In this document: positions 50,027 through 59,665 of the stretch, piece by piece | How positions within the stretch are numbered: position 1 is the first letter of the stretch | Layout: each line of letters opens with the position of its first letter | Translations under genes and position numbers: made by a program | Source: Patiriisocius sp047730165 | GTDB lineage: Bacteria > Bacteroidota > Bacteroidia > Flavobacteriales > Flavobacteriaceae | Assembly: GCF_047730165.1 (NCBI RefSeq) | Contig: NZ_CP159834.1 | Span: 558,001-622,000 of the forward strand | DNA length: 64,000 nt | Reading direction: 5' to 3' | The notes under the pieces: model-generated | Seen by the model: only the letters and a program-made list of their open reading frames with translations | Databases searched by the model: none | Told to the model about the DNA's origin: nothing

Positions 50027-52036
50027 ATGTTTCGCACTTTTTTATCCTCACTATTATTCTTAAGTCTCTTTTGTCAATCTACGGCTCAAGATATTGAATT
50101 CTATAAAAATCTCGCCGAAACGGAACAAGACACTACCCTAAAGATGGCAGCTCTTGATTCTGTAATTTATATGAGCTTTAGAAAGGATAATGAACTCTTT
50201 GTTTCTAAAAGTCTTGAATATATAGTACTCGCGAAAGAACAAAATGACCTGAAGAGCGCAGCAAAAAAAGCAATAAACCTTCAAAGTGTGCTTACCTACG
50301 CGATGAACGATTCGCGCAAAGCCATCACAGTAATTGATGGTGTCTTATCCCATAAGTACAAAATAGACGATAGCTTTTTAATAGGCACTTTATACTTTAG
50401 ACGCGGAAGAGCAAATTACCCCATTGACTTAGACGCAGCCATAAAGAACTACTCTCAGTCCATCCTTAATTATAGCAAGACAGACTATAACTACAAGGGC
50501 AATTCTCACATCTATAGAGGGCATGCGTATTCTGACCAAGGGAAATTTATCTTAGCCAGCGAAGATTACCAAATGGCCTATACCCTATTCGAAAAATTAA
50601 AAGATTATGAACTTATGTTGTATGCGCAGCAAGGCAACATTACTATGTATAGTATTCACGGCTTTTTTGACAAAGCAAAAGTAGAACGTGATAGGTATCT
50701 TAAAAAAGCTCAAGAATTAGATCTTGATTATAATTACTCCCTTACCTACTATAATCAAGCCATCGATTATGAAAAACAAGGGCGGTATGATGACGAATTT
50801 GACTACCTATTAAAAGCAGAGGCAGAACTTGACAAAAATAATTCTAAGCAAGTTTTTGTTGGGGTACACAGTAAGCTTGCAGAATATTTTTCTAGAGAGG
50901 GGAATTTTGACGAAGCAGAAAATCATTTAAAAATGGTAGAAGATGACCTCAACGTTCTTCTAAATAAAAACCCCGCAAATCAACTTATATATGAAGGCGC
51001 AAAGGCGACCTATTTCCATAAACTTGAGAAAGATAATAGTGCTTTAAAACACGCTACAACCCGTTATAACATTGCCAAAAACTCAGGGCACCAAGAAGAT
51101 AAAAGAGACAGTTATTTACAACTAGCAGAAATACACGAAAGCTTAGGGAATTACAAGAATGCGATGACATTTCAGAAAGCATACGTGAGCAGTAAAGACT
51201 CTATTTTTAATCAAAATAATGCTTTTACATTAGCGTATTATCAAACACTTTATGAAACAGAGAAAAAAGAAAAGGCGCTTGTAGAACGAAACAATGATGT
51301 CTTGTTGCTGGAAAATGAGAACTCCTCGTTTAAGAGACAGATGATTTTTATCGCGCTATTTACGATCGGGTTTTTTGTAGTAATCCTATTGTTTAGAAAC
51401 CAAAAGTATCTGAAAAATAACAAAATACTTCAGGAGCGTTTTAGTCAAAAGTTAATCGTGAGTCAAGAAAATGAACGAATCCGTATTTCTAATGATTTAC
51501 ACGACGGCATAGGACAACAATTGCTCCTTATAAAAAATAAACTCGTAAGGTCTAATGACGATAATGTAAAGTTAATGGTAGAAAACGCCATAGATGAGAT
51601 TCGCACTATTTCTAGAGACTTGCATCCTTTTCAATTGCAAGAACTTGGCATAACAAAGGCTATTGAATATGCGCTAGTGAATATTGACGAGAATACAAAT
51701 CTGTTTATTTCTTCTGAAATAGATAATATAGATAATATATTTAGCCCTGAACATGAGGTAAATATTTACAGAATAGTTCAAGAATCTTTGACTAATGTGA
51801 TAAAACATGCCGAAGCAGAAGCTATAAAAGTTTCAATAATGAAATTAAACAAACTGATTATAATCACCATCAAAGATAACGGCATAGGGTTCGATTTTCA
51901 GGAAAAATTTAAAAACCTCAAATCCCTTGGCCTTAAAACATTACTGGAGCGGACTAAGTTTTTAGATGGTCAAATGAAGGTGCAATCTTCGATAAACCAC
52001 AGTACCTTGTTAGAATATCAATTCCCCATAAAATGA
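50027..52036 (+). CDS. TPR-containing sensor histidine kinase (NarX/DesK-like HisKA_3 type)
   Basis: The 669-residue protein has a signal peptide (ending STAQ), periplasmic TPR-like helical repeats (about 60-400), one membrane segment (about 438-458, IFIALFTIGFFVVILLF), and a kinase core. The core has RISNDLHDGIGQQLLLIKNK (phospho-accepting His near 493), an N-box ESLTNVIKHAEAEAI and a G-box IKDNGIGFDF. The stop overlaps the start of the regulator gene by 4 nt. The signal is unknown; in this class the TPRs may sense protein or peptide partners. Confidence 0.93.
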   Translation: MFRTFLSSLLFLSLFCQSTAQDIEFYKNLAETEQDTTLKMAALDSVIYMSFRKDNELFVSKSLEYIVLAKEQNDLKSAAKKAINLQSVLTYAMNDSRKAITVIDGVLSHKYKIDDSFLIGTLYFRRGRANYPIDLDAAIKNYSQSILNYSKTDYNYKGNSHIYRGHAYSDQGKFILASEDYQMAYTLFEKLKDYELMLYAQQGNITMYSIHGFFDKAKVERDRYLKKAQELDLDYNYSLTYYNQAIDYEKQGRYDDEFDYLLKAEAELDKNNSKQVFVGVHSKLAEYFSREGNFDEAENHLKMVEDDLNVLLNKNPANQLIYEGAKATYFHKLEKDNSALKHATTRYNIAKNSGHQEDKRDSYLQLAEIHESLGNYKNAMTFQKAYVSSKDSIFNQNNAFTLAYYQTLYETEKKEKALVERNNDVLLLENENSSFKRQMIFIALFTIGFFVVILLFRNQKYLKNNKILQERFSQKLIVSQENERIRISNDLHDGIGQQLLLIKNKLVRSNDDNVKLMVENAIDEIRTISRDLHPFQLQELGITKAIEYALVNIDENTNLFISSEIDNIDNIFSPEHEVNIYRIVQESLTNVIKHAEAEAIKVSIMKLNKLIIITIKDNGIGFDFQEKFKNLKSLGLKTLLERTKFLDGQMKVQSSINHSTLLEYQFPIK

Positions 52037-52665
52037 ATAAACAAACCATCATTACTGCAGACGATCATCCCCTCCTCCTTAAAGGTCTCAACGATTTGTT
52101 ATTTGAGAAGAATTATAATATAATAGGTAGTGCTCATAATGGACAAGAGGCATACAATTTAATCATTGATAAAAAACCTAATATCGCTATCTTAGACATT
52201 CAAATGCCCTTTATGTCTGGCATTGAAATTGCAAGAAAATGCCGCATACATGCCCCAGAAACCAAAGTTATCTTTATCACGCTCTACAAAGAAAAGGAGC
52301 TCTACGATCAAGCCCAACATCTTAATATTAATGGGTATATTTTAAAAGAGTTTGCCCTAGAAGAAATTGAAACCTGCTTAGAACAAGTAGCCAAGGGTGA
52401 ACATTATTACAGTCCAAAACTTCAAGAATTACTAGGTGTCACATCAGGTGAAGACACGATTCTAGATGTACTGACACCTTCTGAAAGAAAAATACTTCGT
52501 TTAATTGCCTCAGACAAGACCAATAAAGAAATAGCCTCTTTGTTATTTATATCTTACAGAACGGTAGAAAAGCACAGATCAAATATGATCGTCAAGTTGC
52601 AACTGAAACCAAAGACGAATTCATTATTAATCTGGGCAAAAGAACACCATCAAAAATTACGATAA
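52033..52665 (+). CDS. NarL/LuxR-family response regulator
   Basis: The 210-residue protein has a receiver domain with DDHPLLLKGL, the phospho-acceptor Asp55 in AILDIQMPFMSG and Lys in YILKE, and a LuxR-type helix-turn-helix LTPSERKILRLIASDKTNKE. It partners the kinase just upstream. Confidence 0.95.
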   Translation: MNKQTIITADDHPLLLKGLNDLLFEKNYNIIGSAHNGQEAYNLIIDKKPNIAILDIQMPFMSGIEIARKCRIHAPETKVIFITLYKEKELYDQAQHLNINGYILKEFALEEIETCLEQVAKGEHYYSPKLQELLGVTSGEDTILDVLTPSERKILRLIASDKTNKEIASLLFISYRTVEKHRSNMIVKLQLKPKTNSLLIWAKEHHQKLR

Positions 52666-52722
52666 AATACGTATTTATACGTAGTGGCATTCCTCTAGAG
52701 TTCTTGATATTTGCAATCGATT

Positions 52723-52839
52723 ATGGAACAAAACCAAAAAAAAATTAAAGGCATAAAAAAGCGCATACTAATCATCGGATTAGCTACAATAATCACTACC
52801 GTTATTGCACTCAATATTATTGAATTTTGTATTGCATAA
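52723..52839 (+). CDS. 38-residue single-span membrane peptide
   Basis: A short frame encodes a Lys-rich start (MEQNQKKIKGIKKR) followed by one hydrophobic segment (ILIIGLATIITTVIALNII) and a short tail ending EFCIA. It lies 57 bp after the response regulator gene and directly before a terminator. Lys-rich plus one span is compatible with a small inner-membrane regulator. No family is recognised; it could also be chance. Confidence 0.5.
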   Translation: MEQNQKKIKGIKKRILIIGLATIITTVIALNIIEFCIA

Positions 52840-52840
52840 A

Positions 52841-52870
52841 AAAAGGCATCGATTTCTCGACACCTTTTTT
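52841..52870. terminator. Bidirectional terminator between the small peptide gene and sucB
   Basis: AAGG..TCGA and TCGA..CCTT form an imperfect stem with flanking A and T runs, serving both convergent sides. Confidence 0.8.
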
Positions 52871-52885
52871 TATTTACTTTTCAAT

Positions 52886-54145
52886 TTAAAGTTCTAATGT
52901 CTTTTTTACATCACCACCCATTAGTAAATCTATTGGGCTTTCTAGCGCTTCTTTTACCGCTACTAAAAAACCAACAGATTCTTTACCGTCTATGATACGG
53001 TGATCATAACTCAAGGCTACAAACATAATAGGTGCGATGACAATTGCTCCATCTTTTACAATAGGTCGTTCTACAATATTGTGCATTCCAAGAATTCCAG
53101 ATTGTGGTGGGTTTATTATTGGTGTGGATAACATACTTCCAAAAACACCTCCGTTAGAAATTGTAAATGTTCCACCCGTCATTTCATCTACAGTAATCTG
53201 TCCATCTCTTGCTCTTATTGCAAGACGTTTCACCTCAGCTTCTACACCTCTAAAACTTAAGTTCTCCACATTTCTCATCACAGGTACCATAAGCCCTTTA
53301 GGACCTGACACAGCAATAGAAATATCTTTATAGTCAAAGGTCAACATCTCTTTACCATCAATCATACTATTTACAGAAGGATACATCTCTAATGCTCTCA
53401 CTACCGCCAATGTAAAGAATGACATAAAGCCAAGTCCAACACCGTGCTTTTCTTTGAAGATTTCTTTATATTGTTTTCTAAGCTCAAAAATAGGACCCAT
53501 ATCTACTTCGTTAAAAGTAGTAAGCATAGCCGTTGTGTTTTTTGCTTCCACTAAACGCTCTGCTACTTTTCTACGTAACATAGAAAGCTTAGTCCTATAA
53601 GAACCTCTGTCTCCTGTTCCTGGCGACCCCATAGAAGGCGTTGCATTTTCTGCATCGTGTTTTGTGATGCGACCGTCACGACCACTTCCTGAAACACTTT
53701 GTGCATCAACTCCTTTCTCATCAAGAATCTTTTTTGCTGCTGGTGATGGCGTACCTGAAGCATAGGTCTTCGTAGCTATAGAAGCTGCCTTCTCTTCTGT
53801 GTTCTCTGCTTTTGCTTGTCTTTCAGACACTTCAGGTGCTGCATTTTTCTCTCCTTTTTCTTCGCCTACTTTCTCAAAAGTCTCTATAGACTCTTTTCCT
53901 GCTGGCGCCTTAGCATCTGTATCAATTAGACAAACCACGGCTCCTACAGCTACAGCGTCACCCTCTTCAGCCTTAAAGGTAATAATACCACTTGCCTCTG
54001 CTGGCAATTCTAGTGTAGCTTTGTCACTGTCTACCTCTGCAATTGCTTGGTCTTTTTCCACATAATCACCATCTTCCACAAGCCATTGTGCAATTTCTAC
54101 TTCGGTAATAGATTCTCCCGGTGAGGGAACTTTCATTTCTAACAT
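52886..54145 (-). CDS. sucB: Dihydrolipoyllysine succinyltransferase (E2 of 2-oxoglutarate dehydrogenase)
   Basis: The 419-residue E2 begins MLEMKVPSPGESITEVEI (ATG at 54145; the frame opens 24 nt earlier, but this start fits relatives). The lipoyl domain has the lipoylated Lys in EVDSDKATLEL, followed by an Ala/Glu-rich linker, a peripheral subunit-binding domain (SPAAKKILDEKGVDAQSVSG) and the catalytic domain ending with the active-site His in LSYDHRIIDGKE. It is downstream of sucA on the same strand with a 122-bp spacer containing a hairpin. Confidence 0.96.
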   Translation of the reverse strand: MLEMKVPSPGESITEVEIAQWLVEDGDYVEKDQAIAEVDSDKATLELPAEASGIITFKAEEGDAVAVGAVVCLIDTDAKAPAGKESIETFEKVGEEKGEKNAAPEVSERQAKAENTEEKAASIATKTYASGTPSPAAKKILDEKGVDAQSVSGSGRDGRITKHDAENATPSMGSPGTGDRGSYRTKLSMLRRKVAERLVEAKNTTAMLTTFNEVDMGPIFELRKQYKEIFKEKHGVGLGFMSFFTLAVVRALEMYPSVNSMIDGKEMLTFDYKDISIAVSGPKGLMVPVMRNVENLSFRGVEAEVKRLAIRARDGQITVDEMTGGTFTISNGGVFGSMLSTPIINPPQSGILGMHNIVERPIVKDGAIVIAPIMFVALSYDHRIIDGKESVGFLVAVKEALESPIDLLMGGDVKKTLEL

Positions 54146-54224
54146 ACGATTGTTATTACGTTTCCACAATGTGGAACTCTATTAACTATTCTTATTTTTT
54201 TTTAGCTTTTGTCAAGCCTATAAA

Positions 54225-54255
54225 ATTTCCGAAGCACTAATTTTACTGCGGAAAT
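54225..54255 (-). terminator. Hairpin between sucA and sucB
   Basis: ATTTCCG and CGGAAAT form a 7-bp stem with a 17-nt loop, followed on the minus strand by a weak T-rich stretch. It might be a partial terminator or attenuator, allowing different E1 and E2 levels. Confidence 0.45.
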
Positions 54256-54267
54256 ACTATTTATTTA

Positions 54268-57021
54268 TTACTCTATAGACGCATCAAAAACTGAGTCAAT
54301 TACTTTTTTATGTCTTGCCTTAGAACGCACACTACTTCCTGCTGCTGGCGCACTGTAGGTCCTGCGCGATGCATGTCTAAAGGAAACAGCATTAAAATTC
54401 ATTACCATATAACTGAGCGCTCCCATATTACGTGGCTCTTCCTGTGCCCAAACATAATCTGTCACATTGGGGTACAATTTTATGATCGCCTCTAACTGCG
54501 CTGCAGGTAATGGGAACAACTGCTCGATACGCACAAAGGCAACATCATCGCGACCATTCTCTTCTTGTCGTTCTATCAGGTCATAATAAAACTTTCCGGT
54601 ACAGAAAACTAAGGATTTAATTTTCTTCTTGTCTTTTACGGTATCATCAATCACTTCTTGAAAACTGCCCGTTGCTAGTTCTTCTCTTGTAGAAACAACC
54701 TTTGCGTGACGTAATAGACTTTTAGGCGTGAAAACAATTAGCGGTTTTCTAAAATTCCACTTCATCTGCCTTCTTAATAAATGATATAAATTTGCAGGTG
54801 TCGTAACATCTGCAACAATCATATTATTACGTGCACACAGCGCCAAGTAACGCTCCATGCGTGCGCTAGAATGCTCAGACCCTTGTCCTTCATACCCATG
54901 CGGCAATAACATTACAAGTCCGTTTTGTGTTTTCCATTTTGCTTCTGCTGCAGAAATATACTGGTCAAGCATAATCTGTGCACCATTAGAAAAATCACCA
55001 AATTGCGCTTCCCAAATGGTCAAAGTCTTTGGCGCTGCCATCGCATACCCATAGTCAAAACCAACCACGGCATACTCAGACAATAATGAATTATAAATAT
55101 AAAAATGCCCATCGAGATCTAGCCTATTGTGTAGGTTGATCTCTTCTGCATCGTCTTCTGTTTTAATCGTTGCGTGTCTATGTGAAAAGGTACCGCGCTC
55201 CACATCTTGCCCCGTCATACGCACGTCAAATCCTTCTTCCATTAGGGTTGCGTAGGCTAATAACTCACCCATCGCCCAATCTAAATTATTGGTATCGTTA
55301 TATCGTTTATTGCGATCATCAATGATTCGCTGAATCTTACGTATAAACTTTTTATCTGTTGGGAGTTTTGTGATTCCCTCAGCGAGCTGGTCTAATTTTT
55401 TTTGCGGAAAAGAAGTGTCTACCTGAGCTAGAATTTCTTCTGTACTGCCTAATGTATATCCTTTCCAGTCATCTGCTAAAATCTCTGTGATGACAGTTTT
55501 GTCTTTTTTACGCGAAGCTTCAAGATCATTCTCAAGATCTTCTTTATAAGCAATTTCTATTTTTTTAACATAACCAGCGTCAATAACCTCTTCGCCTAGC
55601 AATCTTTTTGCATAGATGTCTCTAGGGTTTTCATGCTTTGCAATCGCCTTGTATAATTTAGGTTGCGTAAAACGTGGTTCGTCGCCTTCATTATGCCCGT
55701 ATTTTCTATAGCCTAATATGTCAATAAATACGTCGCGACCAAATTTCATTCTAAAATCTAATGCAAAAGTAAAAGCATGACAAACAGCCTCCACATCATC
55801 GGCATTTACATGCAATACCGGTGACAAAGTTACTTTTGCAATATCTGTACAATAGGTAGAAGAGCGTGCGTCTAGGTAATTAGTGGTAAACCCTACTTGG
55901 TTATTTGTTACAATATGTATCGTACCACCCGTTTGATATCCTTCTAGTTGTGCCATTTGCACAAACTCATATACTACGCCTTGTCCTGCAATTGCAGCAT
56001 CTCCGTGAATAAGTATAGGTAATAATTTTTTTGAATCTCCTTCAAGCTGATTGTCCATTTTTGCTCTCGTAATACCTCCAACCACAGCATTTACTGTTTC
56101 TAAGTGTGAAGGATTGGGCGCCAAATCCATACGAACGCGCTTGCCGCCATCTGTATCCCGGATGCTTGTCCATCCCATATGATATTTTACATCTCCATCA
56201 AAAAGCTCTGCTTCATCATATTCTTTACCATCAAACTCACTAAAGATTTTTTCTGGTGATTTACCAAAAATATTTGCTAATACATTTAAGCGTCCACGGT
56301 GGGCCATACCCACCACAAACTGCTCTACACCTTGTTCTGCACCTTGTTCCATTAAGGCATCAAGACCAGGAATCAAGGCATCAACTCCTTCTATGGAGAA
56401 GCGTTTTTGACCTACATATTTAGAATGTAAAAATGTTTCAAAAGAAAGTGCTTGGTTTAATTTACCAAGTATATGTTTTTTTTGTTTTGGGTCAAATTGT
56501 GGATGATTGTCATTTTCATTAAGCCAGTTCTGAATCCAAGTTATCTCTTTTGGGTTTCGTATGTACATATACTCAACACCAATAGACTCGCAGTAAATCG
56601 CAACTAAGTGCTTAATAATACTTTCTAAAGTCTGTTCACCAAGACCAATAATTTCGCCCGCTTTAAATCGAGTATTTAAGTCGTCTTTACTTAGACCGAA
56701 ATTTTCTATAGCTAAGGTAGGCTTATAAATTCTTCGATTACGCACCGGGTTTGTTTTTGTAAACAAGTGTCCTCTAGTACGATAGCCATCTATAAGTTTT
56801 ATTACTGCAAATTCTTTTAAGACAGATTGAGAAATTCCGGTTGCGACCCCAGCATCTGCAAAGCCAGCTTCGGCAGCAGAACCACTCTCTACACCAAAAT
56901 CAAATCCTTGAAAAAACGCACGCCAACTTGGCTCAACGCTATCAGGAAATTTTAGGTATTTATCGTAAATTTCTGCTATGTATGCAGGGTGGGCGGCATT
57001 TAAGAAAGAATATTTATCCAT
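54268..57021 (-). CDS. sucA: 2-oxoglutarate dehydrogenase E1 component
   Basis: The 917-residue thiamine-diphosphate enzyme decarboxylates 2-oxoglutarate in the TCA cycle. It has the family start (SFLNAAHPAYIAEIYDKYLK), the conserved region with VEQFVVGMAHRGRLNVLAN, the ThDP-binding IHGDAAIAGQGVVYE and NNQVGFTTN, and the C-terminal transketolase-like domain with PHGYEGQGSEHSSARMER. Length and motifs are complete. Confidence 0.97.
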   Translation of the reverse strand: MDKYSFLNAAHPAYIAEIYDKYLKFPDSVEPSWRAFFQGFDFGVESGSAAEAGFADAGVATGISQSVLKEFAVIKLIDGYRTRGHLFTKTNPVRNRRIYKPTLAIENFGLSKDDLNTRFKAGEIIGLGEQTLESIIKHLVAIYCESIGVEYMYIRNPKEITWIQNWLNENDNHPQFDPKQKKHILGKLNQALSFETFLHSKYVGQKRFSIEGVDALIPGLDALMEQGAEQGVEQFVVGMAHRGRLNVLANIFGKSPEKIFSEFDGKEYDEAELFDGDVKYHMGWTSIRDTDGGKRVRMDLAPNPSHLETVNAVVGGITRAKMDNQLEGDSKKLLPILIHGDAAIAGQGVVYEFVQMAQLEGYQTGGTIHIVTNNQVGFTTNYLDARSSTYCTDIAKVTLSPVLHVNADDVEAVCHAFTFALDFRMKFGRDVFIDILGYRKYGHNEGDEPRFTQPKLYKAIAKHENPRDIYAKRLLGEEVIDAGYVKKIEIAYKEDLENDLEASRKKDKTVITEILADDWKGYTLGSTEEILAQVDTSFPQKKLDQLAEGITKLPTDKKFIRKIQRIIDDRNKRYNDTNNLDWAMGELLAYATLMEEGFDVRMTGQDVERGTFSHRHATIKTEDDAEEINLHNRLDLDGHFYIYNSLLSEYAVVGFDYGYAMAAPKTLTIWEAQFGDFSNGAQIMLDQYISAAEAKWKTQNGLVMLLPHGYEGQGSEHSSARMERYLALCARNNMIVADVTTPANLYHLLRRQMKWNFRKPLIVFTPKSLLRHAKVVSTREELATGSFQEVIDDTVKDKKKIKSLVFCTGKFYYDLIERQEENGRDDVAFVRIEQLFPLPAAQLEAIIKLYPNVTDYVWAQEEPRNMGALSYMVMNFNAVSFRHASRRTYSAPAAGSSVRSKARHKKVIDSVFDASIE

Positions 57022-57059
57022 AAGTGGAATAAAGAAGTGTCGGTTTTAATAAAACAGTA

Positions 57060-57067
57060 CAAAAATA
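57060..57067 (-). promoter_or_regulatory. -7 element of sucA
   Basis: TATTTTTG on the minus strand matches TAnnTTTG, about 38 nt before the sucA ATG. Confidence 0.45.
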
Positions 57068-57135
57068 CAACAAATCCCAAAACTAGTCACTTTGTTGTAG
57101 TATATTTATGGAGCACAAATCATAAATTATTCCTA

Positions 57136-57666
57136 ATGAAAACGCAGCTTTCAAAGACTCTCAAACTGTTTCTAGTTTGCACAGCCCTATTCGTATCTAT
57201 GTTAACCACGGCACAGAACACAAATAATAAATCTCGCTTTATTGATAATGTAAGCTTTGGTGGTGGGCTTGGTTTTAGTCTTGGGGATGGCTATTTTGGC
57301 TTTAGTGTTGCACCAAGTGCCATCTATAACTTTAATGATTTTGTTAGTGCAGGCACATCGCTTACCTACAGTTATCAAAGTGATGATTTTTTTAAATCTT
57401 CGCTTTATGGTGGTAGTTTAATTGGTCTTTTTAACCCAATACGTGAAATACAACTTTCTGCAGAATTAGAGCAACTACTAGCTAATCAAACCATTGAGAC
57501 CGCCCAAGGTGATTTGGATGATGACTTCTGGAACACCGCACTTTTTGTTGGAGCCGGTTATAGAAATGGCCCTGTCACTTTAGGCGTTCGTTACAATATA
57601 CTTTTTGAAGATGGAGAAAGCATCTATGCAAATGCCTGGGCACCTTTTGTGAGAATCTATTTTTAA
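57136..57666 (+). CDS. Small outer-membrane beta-barrel protein
   Basis: The frame opens at 57037, but MKTQLSKTLKLFLVCTALFV at 57136 gives a proper signal peptide ending TTAQ, so that start is used (176 residues). The mature part has alternating strands with Gly and aromatic residues (GGGLGFSLGDGYFGFSVAPS, LFVGAGYRNGPVTLGVRYN) and ends in FVRIYF, an outer-membrane insertion signal. Function unknown. It is divergent from sucA. Confidence 0.75.
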   Translation: MKTQLSKTLKLFLVCTALFVSMLTTAQNTNNKSRFIDNVSFGGGLGFSLGDGYFGFSVAPSAIYNFNDFVSAGTSLTYSYQSDDFFKSSLYGGSLIGLFNPIREIQLSAELEQLLANQTIETAQGDLDDDFWNTALFVGAGYRNGPVTLGVRYNILFEDGESIYANAWAPFVRIYF

Positions 57667-57848
57667 TCCAGAACTTCGGCTACACGCAGCCACCTGTAAT
57701 CGTTTATGAAGTAAGTCACTTCTATTGAAACTCTGTTGCCTTATTACGTCATTTATTTATGCTAGCAGCCTTCAGACTGACATCGCTTTTTTGCCCCAGG
57801 GCAGAGTGATTTTTACAACACACCAATTTCCAAGCCGAGGACCAAGAG

Positions 57849-58823
57849 TCAGACCTTTCGATTCATCAACCATTCTCCAAAACTTCTAAAAGCAGCTTTC
57901 TTGTCTTCTGCTAAGTCTATTTTATCTAAAAGATTGTTTGCCTTTGTCGTGTATTTTTCCATCTCATTCATACTAGCCCTTGCTGCTCCTGTGGAGATAA
58001 AAAGTTCTTTAACCACTTTTATTTTTTCTGAGGGGTCTTCAGGTGATTGAGCGAATAGTGTTGTTAATTTTTCTTGTTCTAAAACGCTACTACTTTCAAG
58101 AGCTGTCAGGTATAAGAATGTTTTTTTATTCTCAATAATATCACCACCTACTTGTTTTCCAAACGTATCTGGATCACCAAAAGCATCAAGATAATCATCC
58201 TGTAATTGAAACGCGATCCCAAGATTACGCCCAAAGTCATAGATATTATCTTTACAACTCTCGCTCGCATTTGCCACGATGGCGCCCATTTTCATTGAAG
58301 CACCTATTAGGACTGCCGTTTTATAGTCAATCATTTTTATGTACTCTGGAATGGTTACATCATCACGAGTTTCAAAATCTACATCGTATTGTTGCCCTTC
58401 ACAAACTTCTAGTGCCGTCTTACTAAACAACTTGGCCAGCTGCTGGAACATCTCTGGCTCATATGATTCAAAAAGCTGATAGGCTAAAATAAGCATGGCG
58501 TCACCAGAAAGTATTCCTGTATTTAGATCCCATTTTTCGTGCACCGTCACCTTTCCTCTTCGCAAAGGAGCGTCGTCCATAATATCATCATGGATTAATG
58601 AGAAGTTATGAAATATCTCAATGGCAAGTGCCGCATTCATCGCTTTGCCAGCTGTAGACCCAAAAAATTCTGCGGTCATTAACGTAAGTACTGGACGCAG
58701 ACGCTTGCCTCCTAATTCTAGAATATAGGCTATTGGACCATATAAACCCTTCGGTTCTTTTACAGTAATAGCTTGCTTTAACCCTTTTAAGAGTGCCTCA
58801 TTATATGATGATAAATCGTGCAT
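57849..58823 (-). CDS. Polyprenyl diphosphate synthase (farnesyl/geranylgeranyl type)
   Basis: The 324-residue enzyme has both aspartate-rich motifs, DDIMDD (in HDDIMDDAPLRRG) and DDYLD, and the family start GGKRLRPVL. It condenses isopentenyl diphosphate with allylic partners. Product chain length cannot be set from sequence; Flavobacteriia need such an enzyme for menaquinone and carotenoid synthesis. The ATG at 58823 is chosen over 58841, since a -7 element lies at 58839-58846. Confidence 0.93.
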   Translation of the reverse strand: MHDLSSYNEALLKGLKQAITVKEPKGLYGPIAYILELGGKRLRPVLTLMTAEFFGSTAGKAMNAALAIEIFHNFSLIHDDIMDDAPLRRGKVTVHEKWDLNTGILSGDAMLILAYQLFESYEPEMFQQLAKLFSKTALEVCEGQQYDVDFETRDDVTIPEYIKMIDYKTAVLIGASMKMGAIVANASESCKDNIYDFGRNLGIAFQLQDDYLDAFGDPDTFGKQVGGDIIENKKTFLYLTALESSSVLEQEKLTTLFAQSPEDPSEKIKVVKELFISTGAARASMNEMEKYTTKANNLLDKIDLAEDKKAAFRSFGEWLMNRKV

Positions 58824-58838
58824 CGATTGCTTTTTATA

Positions 58839-58846
58839 CAAAAGTA
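58839..58846 (-). promoter_or_regulatory. -7 element of the polyprenyl synthase gene
   Basis: TACTTTTG on the minus strand lies 15 nt upstream of the ATG at 58823 and overlaps any earlier start at 58841. Confidence 0.5.
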
Positions 58847-58965
58847 ACCATTAAGAATGTCTAAAATAAGAAACCGCACATTTTACCAAATAATTAATAT
58901 TTAAGCCCACTGAAAGCCTCAAGTTAAAGAATTGTTAATTAACGCATAAACCTAGGAAACTTTTA

Positions 58966-58995
58966 TTGTTTTTAAAGTTTCCTGCTGTATCTTCG
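58966..58995 (+). promoter_or_regulatory. Promoter of the tetR-efflux operon
   Basis: TTG at 58966-58968 and TATCTTCG at 58988-58995 are 19 nt apart. This matches -33/-7 geometry with one mismatch in the -7. It supports the tetR start at 59059. Confidence 0.6.
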
Positions 58996-59058
58996 CCCGT
59001 CATTGAAAATTATACAGAACGATTGCTTAAAAAGTATCCACCTTCGTGGCTGATATAT

Positions 59059-59661
59059 ATGAAAGAAAAAATAATACAATCTGCTATAAATCTATTTATT
59101 ACGCTTGGTTTTAAAAGTGTAACAATGGACGATATTGCTTCTGAAATAGGCATATCTAAAAAAACGATTTATACGCATTTCAATAACAAAACTGCCTTAG
59201 TAAAGGCTACCACAGTTCATTTATTTGAAAGCATTAGTGCAGGTATTGACAAAATTTGTTCGCTGGACTGTGACCCAATCGACGAGCTGTACAGGATTAA
59301 ACGATTTGTAATGATTGCATTGAAAGACGAGCAGTCTTCTCCACAACATCAACTACAGAAATATTATCCAGAAATAGCAAATGTAATGCAGGCTAAAAAG
59401 TTTGATGTAATGGCTGAGTGTACGCTTAACAATTTAAAAAAAGGAATTGAGCAAGGTCTATATCGTGCAGATATTGACATCAATTTTGTGTCTCGCATCT
59501 ATTTTGTGGGAATTAACGGAATTAAAGATGACACCTTATTCCCCATACAAGAATTCCCGAAAGTAAAAGTACACGAGGATTATCTTGAATATCACCTTCG
59601 TGGCATTGTAACACCAGAAGGACTAAAAACATTAAATAAATTTATTAAAACTAACCAATAG
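59059..59661 (+). CDS. TetR-family transcriptional regulator
   Basis: The 200-residue protein starts MKEKIIQSAINLFITLGFKS, with the helix-turn-helix MDDIASEIGISKKTIYTHFN. The upstream extension to the TTG at 58966 lies inside the promoter and is rejected. The stop is 4 bp before tolC, so it is the first gene of the efflux operon and probably its autoregulated repressor. The ligand-binding half is divergent, as usual. Confidence 0.93.
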   Translation: MKEKIIQSAINLFITLGFKSVTMDDIASEIGISKKTIYTHFNNKTALVKATTVHLFESISAGIDKICSLDCDPIDELYRIKRFVMIALKDEQSSPQHQLQKYYPEIANVMQAKKFDVMAECTLNNLKKGIEQGLYRADIDINFVSRIYFVGINGIKDDTLFPIQEFPKVKVHEDYLEYHLRGIVTPEGLKTLNKFIKTNQ

Positions 59662-59665
59662 AAAA

